A DNA stretch of 29,284 nt from JAYKHL01 sp035284865 (GCA_035284865.1 JAYKHL010000005.1:1-29284); one strand, 5' to 3'; shown: positions 6,791 to 14,672, counted from the stretch's first letter. The notes: generated by a model not told the origin, from the sequence alone. Translations and numbers: made by a program.

Positions 6791-7399
6791 TCAGGTCGGC
6801 CGCTTCACCCACTCCACCCCCGTGGTTGCCACCGCCGCGACGGTGAAGAGGCCCACCGCCACCCCCAGCACGGGGGAGGCCAGGCCTGCCAGCAGCCCGA
6901 GCAGGCCGCCTGCTGCAACCCCCACCGCCGCGTTGATGGCGGTGTTGACGGCCCTGCGCCCCAGCTGCGCGAGCGGCGGCTCCTCGGGCTGGAGCGACGG
7001 GGGAGCGGCCACCACCGCCGGGGTTGGAGCCGGGGCGTCCGGGACGGCCTCGGGCGAGGCCGGCCCGGGTGGGCAGGCCGCCGCGCGCGCGGGGAGCCAG
7101 GGGGCCTCGGGCGCGGAGCGAGAGAGCAGCTCGTGCAGGAGGGCCTCGAGGGCTGCCCCGGCCCCGTCGGGGGTCCGGGGAGGGGGCGCGGCAGCCGGGG
7201 TGCAGCCGCCGCCCCCCGGGGCCTGCGTCGAGAGGCACAGCGTGTCCTCGCACGTCGGGCGTCCGGCGGGGGAGGGCGTCGCCGCCGGGGGTCGGGTCGG
7301 GGCGGCGGGGCCTGAGGCCGGGGGCTGAAGCCGGACCGAGAGCCAGGCCTCGAGGGCCCGGGCGAGCAGGGGGGCGCGGCGGTCGGTGGTGGGCGTCAT
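6791..7399 (-). CDS. Uncharacterised protein with C-terminal membrane hairpin
   Basis: 202 aa. Residues ~25-150 are Pro/Ala-rich with a short Cys pair (CEDTLC) and are probably mostly disordered. A hydrophobic Gly/Ala/Val-rich C-terminal segment (AVGVAAGGLLGLLAGLASPVLGV..., then AVGLFTVAAVATTGVEWVK) looks like two close membrane helices with a basic tail. AAAGGAG lies 5 nt before the ATG at 7399. It follows the 7428-7925 gene by 28 bp in the same orientation and has an almost identical translation-start context, so the pair is likely an operon. I do not recognise a family. Confidence 0.6.
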   Translation of the reverse strand: MTPTTDRRAPLLARALEAWLSVRLQPPASGPAAPTRPPAATPSPAGRPTCEDTLCLSTQAPGGGGCTPAAAPPPRTPDGAGAALEALLHELLSRSAPEAPWLPARAAACPPGPASPEAVPDAPAPTPAVVAAPPSLQPEEPPLAQLGRRAVNTAINAAVGVAAGGLLGLLAGLASPVLGVAVGLFTVAAVATTGVEWVKRPT

Positions 7400-7427
7400 G
7401 GGGGCTCCTTTCGGGGATCAGGGGGGC

Positions 7428-7925
7428 TCAGCGGGACCGGGCCAGCAGGCCGAGGCCGGCCGTGCAGGCGAGCTGGGTCGGGCTGGTGCAGGACAGCAGC
7501 GGCGGGAGGTGGGCGAGGAGGCTTGCCAGCCGGCCCCAGGCCGTCGGCCGGCGGGAGGTGAGGGGGCGTCGCACCACGAGGCGGGCCGGGGACGGGCGCC
7601 GCGGGCCGGGCGGCACGGCGGGGCGGCTGAGGGCTGCGCCCGCCTCCATCAGGGCCTCGCGGAGGGTGGCGATGGCCTCGCGGGTGGCAGGGCCGGCGGT
7701 CGTGCGCTGCAGCTCGGCCATGGCGGCCTGCAGCGCCACCCGCGTGGGCGGACCGGCTGGCGCGTCGGGGGAGGGCTGCAGGGCCGCAAGGGCCTCGGCG
7801 AGGCCGGAGGCCCGGCCTCCCAGGCTGGCGAGCACGGGCTCGGCGGCCGCGGTCACCGCGGCCAGGGCGGCACGGGCCGCAGGGGAGAGCGCTGGAGGGT
7901 GGGGGGGCGTGCGGGACACGGACAT
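7428..7925 (-). CDS. Uncharacterised Ala-rich helical protein
   Basis: 165 aa from ATG 7925. The N-terminal ~110 residues are Ala/Leu-rich and predicted helical (ARAALAAVTAAAEPVLASL, AALQAAMAELQRTT, AIATLREALMEAGAAL). A basic Pro/Arg patch (PPGPRRPSPARLVVRRPL) and a short hydrophobic tail with two Cys (LLSCTSPTQLACTAGL) follow. The start at 7925 is favoured by AGGAAGGAG 5 nt upstream; an in-frame ATG at 7991 lacks a ribosome-binding site. An AT-rich island with 11-bp-spaced TTTAAC/TTTTAC repeats lies 85 bp upstream. No family is recognised. Confidence 0.58.
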   Translation of the reverse strand: MSVSRTPPHPPALSPAARAALAAVTAAAEPVLASLGGRASGLAEALAALQPSPDAPAGPPTRVALQAAMAELQRTTAGPATREAIATLREALMEAGAALSRPAVPPGPRRPSPARLVVRRPLTSRRPTAWGRLASLLAHLPPLLSCTSPTQLACTAGLGLLARSR

Positions 7926-8009
7926 GGGGGCTCCTTCCTCGACGGCGGGGGCGGGCCCGGGGCGGCCCGCGAGGAAGGTTGTCGGGCCCACACTGCCCGG
8001 GCTTTCGAC

Positions 8010-8040
8010 ATTTAACAGATATTTTACAAAAAAGATCTAA
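8010..8040. promoter_or_regulatory. AT-rich island with two 8-bp direct repeats, 11-bp period
   Basis: ATTTAACA (8010-8017) and ATTTTACA (8021-8028) are 11 bp apart, followed by an A-run. Read on the minus strand this gives TGTAAAAT then TGTTAAAT, the order expected for a PhoB-type site upstream of the minus-strand gene at 7925, 85 bp away. The orientation relative to the gene differs from the other four repeats in the window, so this is the weakest member of the set. Confidence 0.35.
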
Positions 8041-8080
8041 ACCACCGACGGGAGAAAGCGCCGCCGGGCCTGGGCGCGGC

Positions 8081-9574
8081 TCAGCGGGGCTCGGCGTGCG
8101 GCTCGGGGAGCCGTGCCGCGATCGCCCAGCCGAGCAGCGCGACGGCGATGCCGTAGCTGAAGACCCACGCCAGGGCCTGCTGCAGCACGCCGCGCACGGT
8201 CGCTGCCAGGGCGGGCGTGAGGCCCGCAAGGCCGGCTGGCGACAGCAAGGCCTGCGGCTCGGGCCGCTGCGCGGGGGGCAGCCCGGGCAGCCCTGCGACC
8301 AGCCCGGCGTCGAGGTGCCAGCCCAGCACGGCGCCGAGCACGGCCACGCCGAAGGTCCCGCCGATGCTGCGGAAGAACTGCACCAGCGCCGTCATCGAGC
8401 CGAGCTGGCCGGGGGGGGCGGCGTTCTGGGCCGCCAGCAGGAAGACCGGGAAGGTGCTCCCGAGCCCCAGCCCGATGCCGAAGGCGACGCCCGCGATCCA
8501 GCCGGCCCCGAGCCCACCGAGCGTCGCGCCGAGCAGCCCGGCCGAGGCCAGCGTGGCGAGCCCGAGCCCGCCTGCGGCCAGGCGGCGCGTGCGCACGCCC
8601 GCGGAGGCGAGGTGGCCGCTCACGGTGGAGCCGCTGACCATGCCGAGCATGAAGGGCGTCAGCACCAGGCCGGCACGCGTGGGGCCGAGCCCCAGCACCC
8701 CCTGTGCGAAGAGCGGCAGGAACATCGTGTCGCTGAACAGCAGGACGCCCGTGAACACGGAGGCGGCGGCGACCACCGCCATCACGGGCTGCCGGAACAG
8801 GCCCGGCGGGATGATGGGGGCGACGGCCCGCCGCTCCACGTGCCAGAACCAGGCGCCGAAGACGGCGCCCAGCCCGGCCAGCGCCAGCGCCGCGGGGCTC
8901 GTCCACGGCAGGTGCTTGCCGCCCAGGCTCGCGAGCAGCAACAGGGGCGTGAGGGCCCCGACGAGCAGCACCGCGCCCGCCCAGTCGAGCGGTGGGCGCG
9001 CCCCCTCACGCGGGGCGCCGGGCAGGGTGGCGGCCACCACGGCCAGCGCGACAAGGCCCACGGGCACGTTGGCCCAGAAGGACCAGCGCCAGCCCAGGTG
9101 CTCCGTGAGCCAGCCGCCTACCACCGGCCCGAGCAGGCTCGAGGCCCCGAAGGCCGCCCCGATCAGGCCCTGGATGCGGGCCCGCTCGTGCGGGGGGTAG
9201 AGGTCTCCCACGATGGCGAAGGCGACGGGGAAGATGGCCCCGGCCCCCAGCCCCTGGACGGCCCGCACCGCCACCAGCTCCGGCATCGTGCGCGCGAAGC
9301 CGGCCACCAGACAGCTGCCGATGAAGAGCGCAATGCCGAACAGGAACACCACCCGGCGCCCATGCAGGTCGGAGAGCTTGCCCAGGATCGGCACCGACAC
9401 GGTGGACGTCAGCATGAAGGCCGTGAACACCCAGGCATAGAGGTCCAGCCCGCCCATCGTGGCCACGATGCTCGGCATCGCCGTCGTCACGGTGGTCTGG
9501 TTGAGGGAGGCGAGGAAGACGGCGAGGAACACGCCGCTCATCACGAGCGAGGGGCGAGGGGCGACAGGCGACAC
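8081..9574 (-). CDS. DHA2-family major facilitator drug efflux transporter (EmrB-like)
   Basis: 497 aa, about the length of 14-helix DHA2 transporters. Motif D1-like ASLNQTTVTTAMPSIV lies in helix 1, motif A as GKLSDLHGRRVVFLFG after helix 2, RAVQGLGAGAIFPVAFAIVGDLYPPHERAR (motif B region), and motif C-like LLGPVVGGWLTEHLGWRWSFWANVPVG, followed by further helices to ...FSYGIAVALLGWAIAARLPEPH. It exports drugs or other hydrophobic compounds by proton antiport in the inner membrane; the substrate cannot be predicted. The GTG at 9574 begins 6 nt after a TATGCT -10 element, so the message may be leaderless. An internal ATG at 9541 is the alternative start. No adaptor (EmrA) is adjacent. Confidence 0.9.
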   Translation of the reverse strand: MSPVAPRPSLVMSGVFLAVFLASLNQTTVTTAMPSIVATMGGLDLYAWVFTAFMLTSTVSVPILGKLSDLHGRRVVFLFGIALFIGSCLVAGFARTMPELVAVRAVQGLGAGAIFPVAFAIVGDLYPPHERARIQGLIGAAFGASSLLGPVVGGWLTEHLGWRWSFWANVPVGLVALAVVAATLPGAPREGARPPLDWAGAVLLVGALTPLLLLASLGGKHLPWTSPAALALAGLGAVFGAWFWHVERRAVAPIIPPGLFRQPVMAVVAAASVFTGVLLFSDTMFLPLFAQGVLGLGPTRAGLVLTPFMLGMVSGSTVSGHLASAGVRTRRLAAGGLGLATLASAGLLGATLGGLGAGWIAGVAFGIGLGLGSTFPVFLLAAQNAAPPGQLGSMTALVQFFRSIGGTFGVAVLGAVLGWHLDAGLVAGLPGLPPAQRPEPQALLSPAGLAGLTPALAATVRGVLQQALAWVFSYGIAVALLGWAIAARLPEPHAEPR

Positions 9575-9580
9575 CCTACG

Positions 9581-9586
9581 AGCATA
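9581..9586 (-). promoter_or_regulatory. -10 element (TATGCT) of the MFS transporter
   Basis: Minus-strand TATGCT lies 6 nt upstream of the GTG at 9574, which places the expected transcript start at or next to the start codon. No convincing -35 hexamer is visible. Confidence 0.4.
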
Positions 9587-9688
9587 CCAGCCAGCGCCGC
9601 GCGACGCCGTGACCTCGGGGCGACGCCCGCTGGCCTGCGTCAAGCGGCGGCGGGACCTGCTACCATGGGCGGGCTCAGGAGATTGCCC

Positions 9689-11983
9689 GTGCCCGACGCC
9701 TCTCCGGTGGCCGCCGCGGCCGCCGACACCTTCACGCTCGCCGTGAGCGGCATGACCTGCGCGGCCTGTGCGGGCCGCGTGGAGCGGGCGCTGCGCCGGG
9801 TGCCCGGGGTGCTGGAGGCCACCGTCAACCTGGCGGCGGCGCGCGCACGGGTGCTCGCCGTGCCGGGAGCAGCCACGGCGGAGGCCCTCGCCGCAGCGGT
9901 CGCGGCGGCCGGCTATGGGGCTGCCCCCTGGGCCCCGCCGACCGACCCCGCCGGGGCCGCGGTCGCCGCGGCCACCCGGCAGGCCGCCGAGCTGGCGGCC
10001 TCGCGGCGGCGGCTGGCCCTGGCCTGGCTGTTTGCGGCGCCCGTGGTGGTCGGGGCGATGGCGCTGCACGGCCCCTGGGGTGCTGGCCTGCCAGGGTGGC
10101 TCCATGCCCCCTGGTGGCAGCTGGCGCTCACCGCCCCGCTGGTCTTCGGGGTCGGCGCCCCCTTCTTCACGACGGCGTGGCGGGCCGCGCGCCACGGGAC
10201 GGCCACCATGGACACGCTGGTGGCGCTCGGCACGGGAGCCGCCTTCGGGGCGAGCCTGGCTGCAACCCTCTGGCCGGAAGCCTACGCGGCCCGGGGCCTC
10301 CGGCCGGACGTCTACTACGAGGCCGCGGCCGCGATCGTGGCGCTGATCCTCACGGGCCGGCATGCAGAGGCCGTCGCGCGAGGCCGGGCCAGCGCTGCCA
10401 TCCGGTCGCTGCTGGCGCTGGCGCCGGCCCGGGCGCGCCGCCTCACGGCCTCGGGGGAGGAGGTCGAGCTGCCGGTCGCGGAGGTCCTCGTGGGCGACCG
10501 CCTGCGCGTGCGGCCCGGCGAGCGGGTGCCGGTGGATGGCGTCGTGCTCGAGGGCGCCTCGCACCTCGACGAGTCGATGCTGACGGGGGAGAGCCAGCCC
10601 GTCGCGCGGGGTCCGGGTGACGAGGTGGTGGGGGCCACCGTCAACCAGCAAGGCGCCTTCGTGATGGAGGCCCGCAAGGTGGGTGCCGACACCGCCCTCG
10701 CCCAGATCGTGCGGCTGGTCGAGGCGGCCCAGGGCTCCAGGGCACCGATCCAGCGCCACGCGGATCGCGTCGTGGCGGTCTTCGTGCCGATCGTGCTGGC
10801 GCTCGCGGCTGTGACCTTCGTCGGCTGGCTCCTGGCGGCCCCGCCGCAGGCGCTGAGCCTGGCCACCCTGGCGGCCGTCTCCGTGCTGATCGTCGCCTGT
10901 CCCTGCGCGATGGGCCTTGCCACCCCCACCTCGATCATGGTCGGCGCAGGGCGTGGCGCCACCCTCGGCGTGCTGTTCAAGGACGCCGCCGCCCTCGAGG
11001 CCCTCGCCGGGGTCGACGTCGTGCTCCTCGACAAGACGGGCACGCTGACCCGTGGCGCCCCCGAGGTCACGGACGTGCTGCCCGTGGCCGGTGCCTCCGA
11101 GCCCGAGCTGCTCGCGGCCGCCGCGGCCCTGGAGCTGAGCTCGGAGCACCCCCTTGCCAAGGCCGTGGGCCGCGCCGCCCGCGCGCGCGGGCTCACGCCC
11201 GCACCCGTGGAGGGCTTCGAGGCCGTGCCCGGCGCCGGGGTGCGAGGGCGCGTGGCAGGCCAGCCCTGGTGGCTTGGCAGCGAGGCCTTCGTGCGGGCCA
11301 GCGGCGCCGACCTGACCCCCGTGGCGGGCTGGCTCGATGCCCTCGCGGATGCCGGGAAGACGCCGGTGGTGCTGGCCGACGCGCGCGGCGTGCGGGGCGT
11401 GCTTGCGATCGCCGATGCCCCCAAGCCGGAGGCGGCGGGCGTGATCCGCGCCTTGCGGGCTCGGGGGCTGGAGGTGGTGATGGTGACTGGCGATCGGGCC
11501 CGCACGGCCCGGGCCGTCGCGGCCACGCTCGGCATCGAGCGGGTGCTGGCCGAGGTGCGCCCGGCCGAGAAGGCCGCGCACGTGCAGGCGTTGCAGGCCG
11601 AGGGGCGACGCGTCGTGATGGTCGGGGACGGCGTCAACGACGCCCCGGCGCTCGCGGCGGCGAAGGTCGGGCTCGCCATCGGCACGGGGACGGACGTGGC
11701 GATCGAGGCGGCGGACGTGACGCTGCTGTCCGGGGGCCTCGGTGGCGTCGTGGTCGCGCACGCCCTCGCGCGGGCGGTCCTTGCCAACATCCGACAGAAC
11801 CTCGTGTGGGCCTTCGGCTACAACATCGCCGCGCTGCCAATCGCGGCGGGGGTGCTCTACCCCTGGACGGGCCAGCTGCTGTCGCCCGCCATCGCCAGCG
11901 GCGCCATGGCCGCGAGCTCCGTGTGCGTCGTGCTGAACGCCCTGCGCCTGCGCCGCTTCGCGCCGCCCCGGGGGGAGCCGTGA
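9689..11983 (+). CDS. copA: Copper(I)-exporting P1B-type ATPase
   Basis: 764 aa. One N-terminal HMA domain (GMTCAAC, Cys24 and Cys27) is followed by the membrane region. Also present are the TGES-type actuator motif (MLTGESQPVARG), the CPC translocation motif (404-406), phosphorylated Asp448 in DKTGTLTRG, the HP motif (SSEHPLAKAV), and the hinge MVGDGVNDAPALAAA. The last helices carry YNIAALP and MAASSV...N, the residues of Cu(I) (P1B-1) pumps. It exports Cu(I) from the cytoplasm. Start: AGGAG lies 7 nt before GTG 9689; the in-frame ATG at 9665 has no ribosome-binding site and overlaps a TACCAT -10-like hexamer. The stop overlaps the start of the next gene (GTGA), linking it to the outer-membrane-type partner. 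Confidence 0.96.
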   Translation: MPDASPVAAAAADTFTLAVSGMTCAACAGRVERALRRVPGVLEATVNLAAARARVLAVPGAATAEALAAAVAAAGYGAAPWAPPTDPAGAAVAAATRQAAELAASRRRLALAWLFAAPVVVGAMALHGPWGAGLPGWLHAPWWQLALTAPLVFGVGAPFFTTAWRAARHGTATMDTLVALGTGAAFGASLAATLWPEAYAARGLRPDVYYEAAAAIVALILTGRHAEAVARGRASAAIRSLLALAPARARRLTASGEEVELPVAEVLVGDRLRVRPGERVPVDGVVLEGASHLDESMLTGESQPVARGPGDEVVGATVNQQGAFVMEARKVGADTALAQIVRLVEAAQGSRAPIQRHADRVVAVFVPIVLALAAVTFVGWLLAAPPQALSLATLAAVSVLIVACPCAMGLATPTSIMVGAGRGATLGVLFKDAAALEALAGVDVVLLDKTGTLTRGAPEVTDVLPVAGASEPELLAAAAALELSSEHPLAKAVGRAARARGLTPAPVEGFEAVPGAGVRGRVAGQPWWLGSEAFVRASGADLTPVAGWLDALADAGKTPVVLADARGVRGVLAIADAPKPEAAGVIRALRARGLEVVMVTGDRARTARAVAATLGIERVLAEVRPAEKAAHVQALQAEGRRVVMVGDGVNDAPALAAAKVGLAIGTGTDVAIEAADVTLLSGGLGGVVVAHALARAVLANIRQNLVWAFGYNIAALPIAAGVLYPWTGQLLSPAIASGAMAASSVCVVLNALRLRRFAPPRGEP

Positions 11984-13344
11984 GGCCGGGCCTGCGAGCC
12001 GGCGGGCTCGTCGTGCTCGGCCTGGGGCTGCTGGCTGCGGCCCCTGCCCTGGCGCGCCCCGTCCACGTGCCGCGGCCGGTGGACGACAGGCTGGAGCACC
12101 ACCGCCCGACGCGGAAGCCGGCCCGGCCCGACGCGGCAGATGGCCAGGCCAGCGCCGCCATCGCAGCCCTCCCCCGGGCGCTGCTCTCGCGGGCCCGGAC
12201 CCTGGGCCCGGGCACCGCCTTGCTGCCTGCCACCAGCCCCTTGCGGGCCTGGCCGGTGGCGGCTGGTGGCTGGCTCTGGCTGCTGCAGGGCAGCCTCTCG
12301 GCGGGCCCCAGCGGGCAGGACGGGCCCCGCGGTGGGCGGGCCTGGGGCCTGACCAACTGGCAGCAGGTGTCGGGCGTTCGTGCCCTTGGGCCGGGGCTGC
12401 TGGCGCTGCGCTCGCGGACGAGCCTGGAGCCCTGGACCCTGCCGGCCGGCGGGCTGCCACAGCTCTTCCAGACGGGCGGTGGCACCCAGGCGCAGCCCCT
12501 GGTCGACCGTCAGGCGCCCCAGGAGGCCCTCTCGGAACTTTCGGCGCGCCTCACGTGGCCCCTCTCGGATCACGCGGGCCTGGTGCTGTACGGCGGCCTG
12601 GTCGGGGAGCCCGCGCTCGGGCCCGCCGCCGCCTGGCAGCGGCCGTCGGCCGCAGACAACGCCTGGGCGCCGCTGGTGCCGGCCGTGCCAGACGCGGCGC
12701 GCGTCTGCCACGGCGTGGTGACGGCGGGCCTCGAGCTCGGGGCATGGCGGCTCGAGGGCTCGGCCTTCAACGGCCGGGAGGCGAGCGGCGACCTTGGGGG
12801 GCTCAGGCTGCGTCCCCTCGACGCGTGGGCGGCGCGCCTGAGCTGGGTGCCGGACCCCCGCTGGGTGCTGCAGGCCTCGACGGCCCGCTTGCGGGCGCCC
12901 GCACCGCGCCTGCCCGGGGACGTCGAGCGGTCCACGGCCTCGGCGACGGTGGTGCAGCCGGTGCCTGGCGGCCTGTGGGCCACCACGGCCCTCTGGGGCC
13001 ACCAGCGCGCGGCGTCTGCCGGCACCGAGCGCCGGGGCCTCGGGCTCGAGAGCCAGTATGACTTCGGGGCCACCCACCTCTACGGGCGCGCCGAGTGGGG
13101 TGACGTGGCCGGGCTGCCCGCCGTCGACGCCACCGGCGGGCACCGGTTGGGGGCCTTCACCGTCGGGCTGGCGCGCGACCTCGACTGGAGCGAGGCCTTC
13201 GACCTCGCCATCGGTGCTGACGCCACCACCTGCGAGGTGCCGGCCGACCTGGCGTCGCTGTATGGCGAGGCCCCGCTCTCCTGGCGCGTCTACGCCCGCC
13301 TCCGCCCGCCCGGGCAGCGTGCGGACCCTCGCCCGTCGCCTTGA
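11980..13344 (+). CDS. Predicted outer-membrane-type protein coupled to CopA
   Basis: 454 aa with signal peptide (LVVLGLGLLAAAPALARP). The body has repeated amphipathic, aromatic-flanked strands (AARLSWVPDPRWVLQASTA, GAWRLEGSAFNGREA, ATHLYGRAEWGD) and ends in WRVYARLRP. Landmarks such as WGLTNWQQVSG, LFQTGG, DRQAPQEALSELS and GEPALGP are shared, from memory, with an uncharacterised family often found beside metal-resistance genes. It lies in a GTGA overlap with copA, so it is co-translated and probably acts in metal handling or export across the outer envelope (inference). In the relatives I recall, the DRQ segment reads DRQHPHDLLSELS and a later segment carries HH...DATH; here those His are replaced, which could mean altered metal binding. 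The exact biochemical role is unknown. Confidence 0.75.
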   Translation: MRPGLRAGGLVVLGLGLLAAAPALARPVHVPRPVDDRLEHHRPTRKPARPDAADGQASAAIAALPRALLSRARTLGPGTALLPATSPLRAWPVAAGGWLWLLQGSLSAGPSGQDGPRGGRAWGLTNWQQVSGVRALGPGLLALRSRTSLEPWTLPAGGLPQLFQTGGGTQAQPLVDRQAPQEALSELSARLTWPLSDHAGLVLYGGLVGEPALGPAAAWQRPSAADNAWAPLVPAVPDAARVCHGVVTAGLELGAWRLEGSAFNGREASGDLGGLRLRPLDAWAARLSWVPDPRWVLQASTARLRAPAPRLPGDVERSTASATVVQPVPGGLWATTALWGHQRAASAGTERRGLGLESQYDFGATHLYGRAEWGDVAGLPAVDATGGHRLGAFTVGLARDLDWSEAFDLAIGADATTCEVPADLASLYGEAPLSWRVYARLRPPGQRADPRPSP

Positions 13345-13368
13345 CGCAGGCCGGACCCGCCCTAAGAT
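13341..13368 (+). promoter_or_regulatory. Strong sigma-70-type promoter for the UspA-CBS gene
   Basis: TTGACG (13341-13346), a 16-bp spacer and TAAGAT (13363-13368) form the best core promoter in the window. The -35 overlaps the stop codon of the preceding gene, so the stress-protein gene has its own transcript start near 13375. Confidence 0.72.
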
Positions 13369-13401
13369 GGCCCTCGCCCGAGGGGGCGGAAGGAGGGCAA
13401 G

Positions 13402-14283
13402 ATGCGGGTGCTCATCGCAACGGACGGCTCTGCCAGCGCCTGGCACGCCCTGAGGGAGGCCATCCGGACGCTGCCGCTGGCGGCAGCGGAGGTCCACGTG
13501 GCGGTGGTCGCGCCCGTGATCGCCGTGATCGAAGACCCGAGGGCCTACGGGGTGTCGGTTGCGCCGGTCTACCGGGATGTGCGGGAGGCCGCCCGCCGGG
13601 ATCTCGACGCCGCGCTGGCGGCGCTGCTCACGGCAGGGATCCAGGCTCAGGGGACGCTGCGGGAGGGAGACCCAGCCATGGAACTGCTGGCCCTCGCCGA
13701 GGAGCTCAAGCCAGCGCTGATCGTCGTGGGCAGCCACGGGCGCGGTGGGGTGGGGCGCTTCTTGCTCGGCAGCGTCTCGGATGCCCTCGTGCACCGGTGG
13801 CCAGGCGCGGTGCTGGTCGTGCGACAGCCTGCCGACGCGCTGCGGGGTCAAGGCGAGCAGGCGGTCTCGACCGTGATGCACCCGGCCCCCGTCACGGTGC
13901 CCGCCGAGGCCAGCGTCACGCAGGCTGCCCGCTTGATGCGGGAGCGTGGGGTCGGCTGGCTGCCGGTGGTGCGGGAGGGGCGCCTCATCGGGGTGGTCAC
14001 GGACCGGGACCTGGTCGTGCGCGTGCTCGGTCAGGGCCAGGACCCTGCCAAGGTGACGGCCGGTGACGTCTGCACCCCAGAGGTCGTGTGGGTGGCTCCC
14101 CAGATGCCCCTGGAGGAAGCCGTCCGCCTGATGGAGCACCACCGCGTGCGGCGCGTCGCCGTGCTGGATGGCCACCGCGTGGCGGGGGTGGTGGCCATCG
14201 ATGACCTGGCGCCCCGCACGCCGCGCCTGGCCGAGCACGCCCTCACGACGATCACCAAGGCGGTGGGGGAGCCCGGGCGGTAG
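13402..14283 (+). CDS. Universal stress protein fused to a CBS-domain pair
   Basis: 293 aa. Residues 1-~145 are a UspA domain: MRVLIATDGSASAWHALREA at the start and the ATP-binding loop GSHGRGGVGRFLLGSVS near its end. Residues ~155-285 are two CBS motifs (VMHPAPVTVPAEASVTQAARLM...VTDRDLVVRVL and DVCTPEVVWVAPQMPLEEAVRLM...VVAIDDLA), a Bateman module that binds adenine nucleotides. The combination suggests an energy- or stress-responsive regulatory protein in the cytoplasm with no catalytic role. GGAAGGAGGG precedes the ATG and a strong promoter lies at 13341-13368. It is convergent with copZ, separated by only 7 bp. Linkage to copper response is by position only. Confidence 0.92.
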   Translation: MRVLIATDGSASAWHALREAIRTLPLAAAEVHVAVVAPVIAVIEDPRAYGVSVAPVYRDVREAARRDLDAALAALLTAGIQAQGTLREGDPAMELLALAEELKPALIVVGSHGRGGVGRFLLGSVSDALVHRWPGAVLVVRQPADALRGQGEQAVSTVMHPAPVTVPAEASVTQAARLMRERGVGWLPVVREGRLIGVVTDRDLVVRVLGQGQDPAKVTAGDVCTPEVVWVAPQMPLEEAVRLMEHHRVRRVAVLDGHRVAGVVAIDDLAPRTPRLAEHALTTITKAVGEPGR

Positions 14284-14290
14284 CGCAGGC

Positions 14291-14485
14291 TCAGGCGAGG
14301 CGCGCCGCGTAGCCCTCCGCCTCGAGGGCGGCCACCAGGGCGGGGAGCACGGCGTCGCCCTCGATCCGGGCGGCGCCCACCTCGACCTCGACGCGCGTCA
14401 CGCCGGGCAGGCCCTCGAGGGCCTGCCTCACGGCCCTGACGCAGTGGTCACAGCTCATGCCATCGATCGCGAGCGCGGTGGTCAT
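14291..14485 (-). CDS. copZ: CopZ-like copper chaperone (single HMA domain)
   Basis: 64 aa, a stand-alone HMA domain with metal-binding GMSCDHC near residues 9-15 and a ferredoxin-like pattern (AVRQALEGLPGVTRVEVEVG... ALEAEGYAARL). It should carry Cu(I) in the cytoplasm and hand it to the CopA ATPase encoded at 9689. The start at 14485 is set by GAGGAGG 5 nt upstream; an in-frame ATG at 14509 lacks a site and lies just past the tRNA terminator. The gene sits immediately downstream of tRNA-Trp on the same strand, separated by a terminator, so it is expressed either by read-through or from an unseen promoter. Confidence 0.9.
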   Translation of the reverse strand: MTTALAIDGMSCDHCVRAVRQALEGLPGVTRVEVEVGAARIEGDAVLPALVAALEAEGYAARLA

Positions 14486-14510
14486 CGGGGCCTCCTCGGA
14501 CAGGGACACG

Positions 14511-14533
14511 AAAACAGCCCCCGTGAGGGGGCT
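14511..14533 (-). terminator. Rho-independent terminator after tRNA-Trp
   Basis: On the minus strand AGCCCCC, a 4-nt loop (TCAC) and GGGGGCT form a 7-bp stem, followed by G and TTTT. It begins 8 nt after the tRNA 3' end and precedes copZ. Confidence 0.8.
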
Positions 14534-14540
14534 GATGAAG

Positions 14541-14613
14541 CGCGGCGTAAAGGACTCGAACCTTTAACCCCCGGTTTTGGAGACCGGTGCTCTACCAATT
14601 GAGCTAACACCGC
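14541..14613 (-). tRNA. trpT: tRNA-Trp (anticodon CCA)
   Basis: The minus strand folds as a full cloverleaf of 73 nt. The acceptor stem is GCGGTGT / ACGCCGC with one G-U pair, the D arm GCTC...GAGC, and the anticodon stem CCGGT/ACCGG with loop CTCCAAA (anticodon CCA). The T arm is AAAGG-TTCGAGT-CCTTT and the discriminator base is G. The 3' CCA is not encoded. It is the only RNA gene found in the window. Confidence 0.97.
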
Positions 14614-14623
14614 AGCGCTGGCT

Positions 14624-14629
14624 ATTATA
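14624..14629 (-). promoter_or_regulatory. Consensus -10 element (TATAAT) of tRNA-Trp
   Basis: Minus-strand TATAAT lies 10 bp upstream of the tRNA 5' end, in an otherwise GC-rich stretch. The -35 region (TGGCCG at 17 bp) is a poor match. Confidence 0.65.
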
Positions 14630-14672
14630 CACCAATCCGTCGCTGCCGGCCAGCGGAATCCGACCCGCCCGG

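Noticed and set aside
8029..8040. T-run on the minus strand as terminator of the MFS gene
   Set aside because: No stable hairpin directly precedes it; the run is better explained as part of the AT-rich promoter island.
7979..9688. Plus-strand extension of copA over 570 residues
   Set aside because: Antisense to the MFS transporter; the real CopA begins at the SD-supported GTG at 9689 just before its HMA domain.
9600..12460. Very long minus-strand open frame extending the MFS gene N-terminally over copA
   Set aside because: It is antisense to a fully motif-complete copA. The protein is Arg/Gly/His-rich shadow sequence and the transporter motifs begin only near 9574.
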